Shown here: positions 6,327-6,783 of the stretch, one piece after another
How positions within the stretch are numbered: position 1 is the first letter of the stretch
Layout: each line of letters begins with the position of its first letter
DNA from: Candidatus Anaerobutyricum stercoripullorum
GTDB taxonomy: Bacteria; Bacillota; Clostridia; Lachnospirales; Lachnospiraceae
Assembly (NCBI GenBank): GCA_019114885.1
Contig: DXEQ01000234.1
Span: 1 to 6,783, forward strand
Reading direction: 5' to 3'
Length of the DNA: 6,783 bases
Made by a program: the position numbers and the translations under genes
Notes under the pieces: generated by a model
Seen by the model: only the letters and a program-made list of their open reading frames with translations
Database searches by the model: none
Told to the model about the DNA's origin: nothing

Positions 6327-6539
6327 TTATGGAACCGGATCATATCCGCCTTTTGCAAAGGGATTACAGCGCAGTATCCTCCATACGGCTAAAAGACCTC
6401 CCTTTAACGCTCCGTACTTCCCGATGGCCTCAACGGCGTACTGGGAACAGGTCGGCGTATAAATGCAGGTCGCTCTCCCCTTCAGACCGGACAGATATTT
6501 CTGATAAAACTCAATACTTTTGATCAAAATGGTTTTCAT
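6327..6539 (-). CDS. yidD: Membrane protein insertion efficiency factor YidD
   Basis: YidD is a small, membrane-associated protein that in E. coli assists insertion of membrane proteins by the Sec/YidC route; its exact action is not settled. The 70 residues cover the whole family domain: an amphipathic start MKTILIKSIEFYQKYLSG, then CIYTPTCSQYAVEAIGKYG (25-43) with the conserved Cys pair, KGGLLAVWRILRCNPFAKGG (46-65) with the third conserved Cys, and DPVP at the end. Its start lies inside the 3' end of rnpA with a 29-nt overlap, a common arrangement. A weak SD-like AGAAGAG (6547-6553) lies 7 nt before the ATG, inside rnpA, so it may depend partly on translation of rnpA. yidC follows after 15 nt. 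Confidence 0.96.
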   Translation of the reverse strand: MKTILIKSIEFYQKYLSGLKGRATCIYTPTCSQYAVEAIGKYGALKGGLLAVWRILRCNPFAKGGYDPVP

Positions 6540-6783
6540 GTGAAATCTCTTCTAATAATAAATGATGCTGTTTCAACAAATGTTTTATGGCACTCTCATA
6601 CTTCTTATACTCGGAATCTTTTGCTGCCTTCCGTGCCACGATCACAATATCATAACCCTGACAAACGTCTTCCCAGTGAAGACGCATAATCTCCCGAATC
6701 ACTCTCGTCACTCTGTGTCTTATGATACTGTTTCCAACTTTTTTACTGACGGAAATTCCAACTCTGTTATATGGCAGCCCGTT
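6511..6783 (-). CDS. rnpA: Ribonuclease P protein component RnpA (5' part beyond the window)
   Basis: RnpA is the protein subunit of RNase P. It binds the catalytic RNA and the 5' leader of precursor tRNAs and aids removal of that leader. The window holds the last 90 residues and the stop; about 20-30 N-terminal residues lie beyond the right edge. The fragment begins NGLPYNRVGISVSKKVGNSI and continues into RHRVTRVIREIMR, the place of the RNR signature helix (here RHR with a basic and hydrophobic continuation), then YDIVIVARKAAK. The GTG at 6709-6711 is an internal Val codon of that helix and not a start. The last 29 nt overlap yidD in another frame. Upstream one would expect rpmH and dnaA, which cannot be seen here. 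Confidence 0.95.
   Translation of the reverse strand, partial: NGLPYNRVGISVSKKVGNSIIRHRVTRVIREIMRLHWEDVCQGYDIVIVARKAAKDSEYKKYESAIKHLLKQHHLLLEEISHENHFDQKY

Noticed and set aside
1..6783. CRISPR arrays, tRNA genes, insertion sequences, toxin-antitoxin or defence genes
   Set aside because: I looked on both strands and found no direct-repeat array, tRNA cloverleaf, transposase or defence motif; the window is filled by conserved housekeeping genes.

Overview
The window is a block of conserved housekeeping genes, all on the minus strand. The order matches the well-known rnpA-yidD-yidC-jag(khpB)-mnmE-mnmG-rsmG cluster that lies beside dnaA/rpmH near the origin in many Firmicutes. Transcription runs from the right edge to the left edge. 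The protein signatures suggest a Clostridia member, probably of the Lachnospiraceae type: YidC has no lipobox but has a long extracellular insertion and a Lys-rich tail, Jag has the three-domain Jag_N-KH-R3H layout, and MnmG has a CNPNIGGSSKGHL motif. The family-level assignment is inference.

Layout from right to left (transcription order). The 3' part of rnpA (RNase P protein) runs in from the right edge and overlaps yidD (membrane protein insertion factor) by 29 nt. yidC (membrane insertase) follows after 15 nt with a strong Shine-Dalgarno (SD) sequence. jag/khpB (RNA-binding protein) starts at a GTG that shares one base with the yidC stop. A long hairpin with a U tail lies just after jag and looks like an intrinsic terminator or attenuator. 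mnmE and mnmG follow (the two subunits of the tRNA wobble-uridine cmnm5U34 enzyme), then rsmG (16S rRNA G527 methyltransferase). A short open frame of unknown identity, cut by the left edge, begins 34 nt after rsmG.

The genes fall into a tRNA/rRNA processing and modification set (rnpA, mnmE, mnmG, rsmG) and a membrane-protein biogenesis set (yidD, yidC, with jag as the usual companion). The hairpin after jag may set different transcript levels for the two halves.

The coding content is ordinary and I see no new multi-gene system. The non-coding junctions are the interesting part. The mnmE-mnmG junction carries a perfect 14-bp inverted repeat flanked by an exact 8-nt direct repeat, which looks like a small palindromic insertion. 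It supplies an in-frame upstream ATG that would mis-set the mnmG start, and its loop can pair with the mnmG SD. The jag-mnmE junction carries an 18-bp hairpin followed by five T. For mnmG and rsmG, SD positions favour starts internal to the longest open frames.
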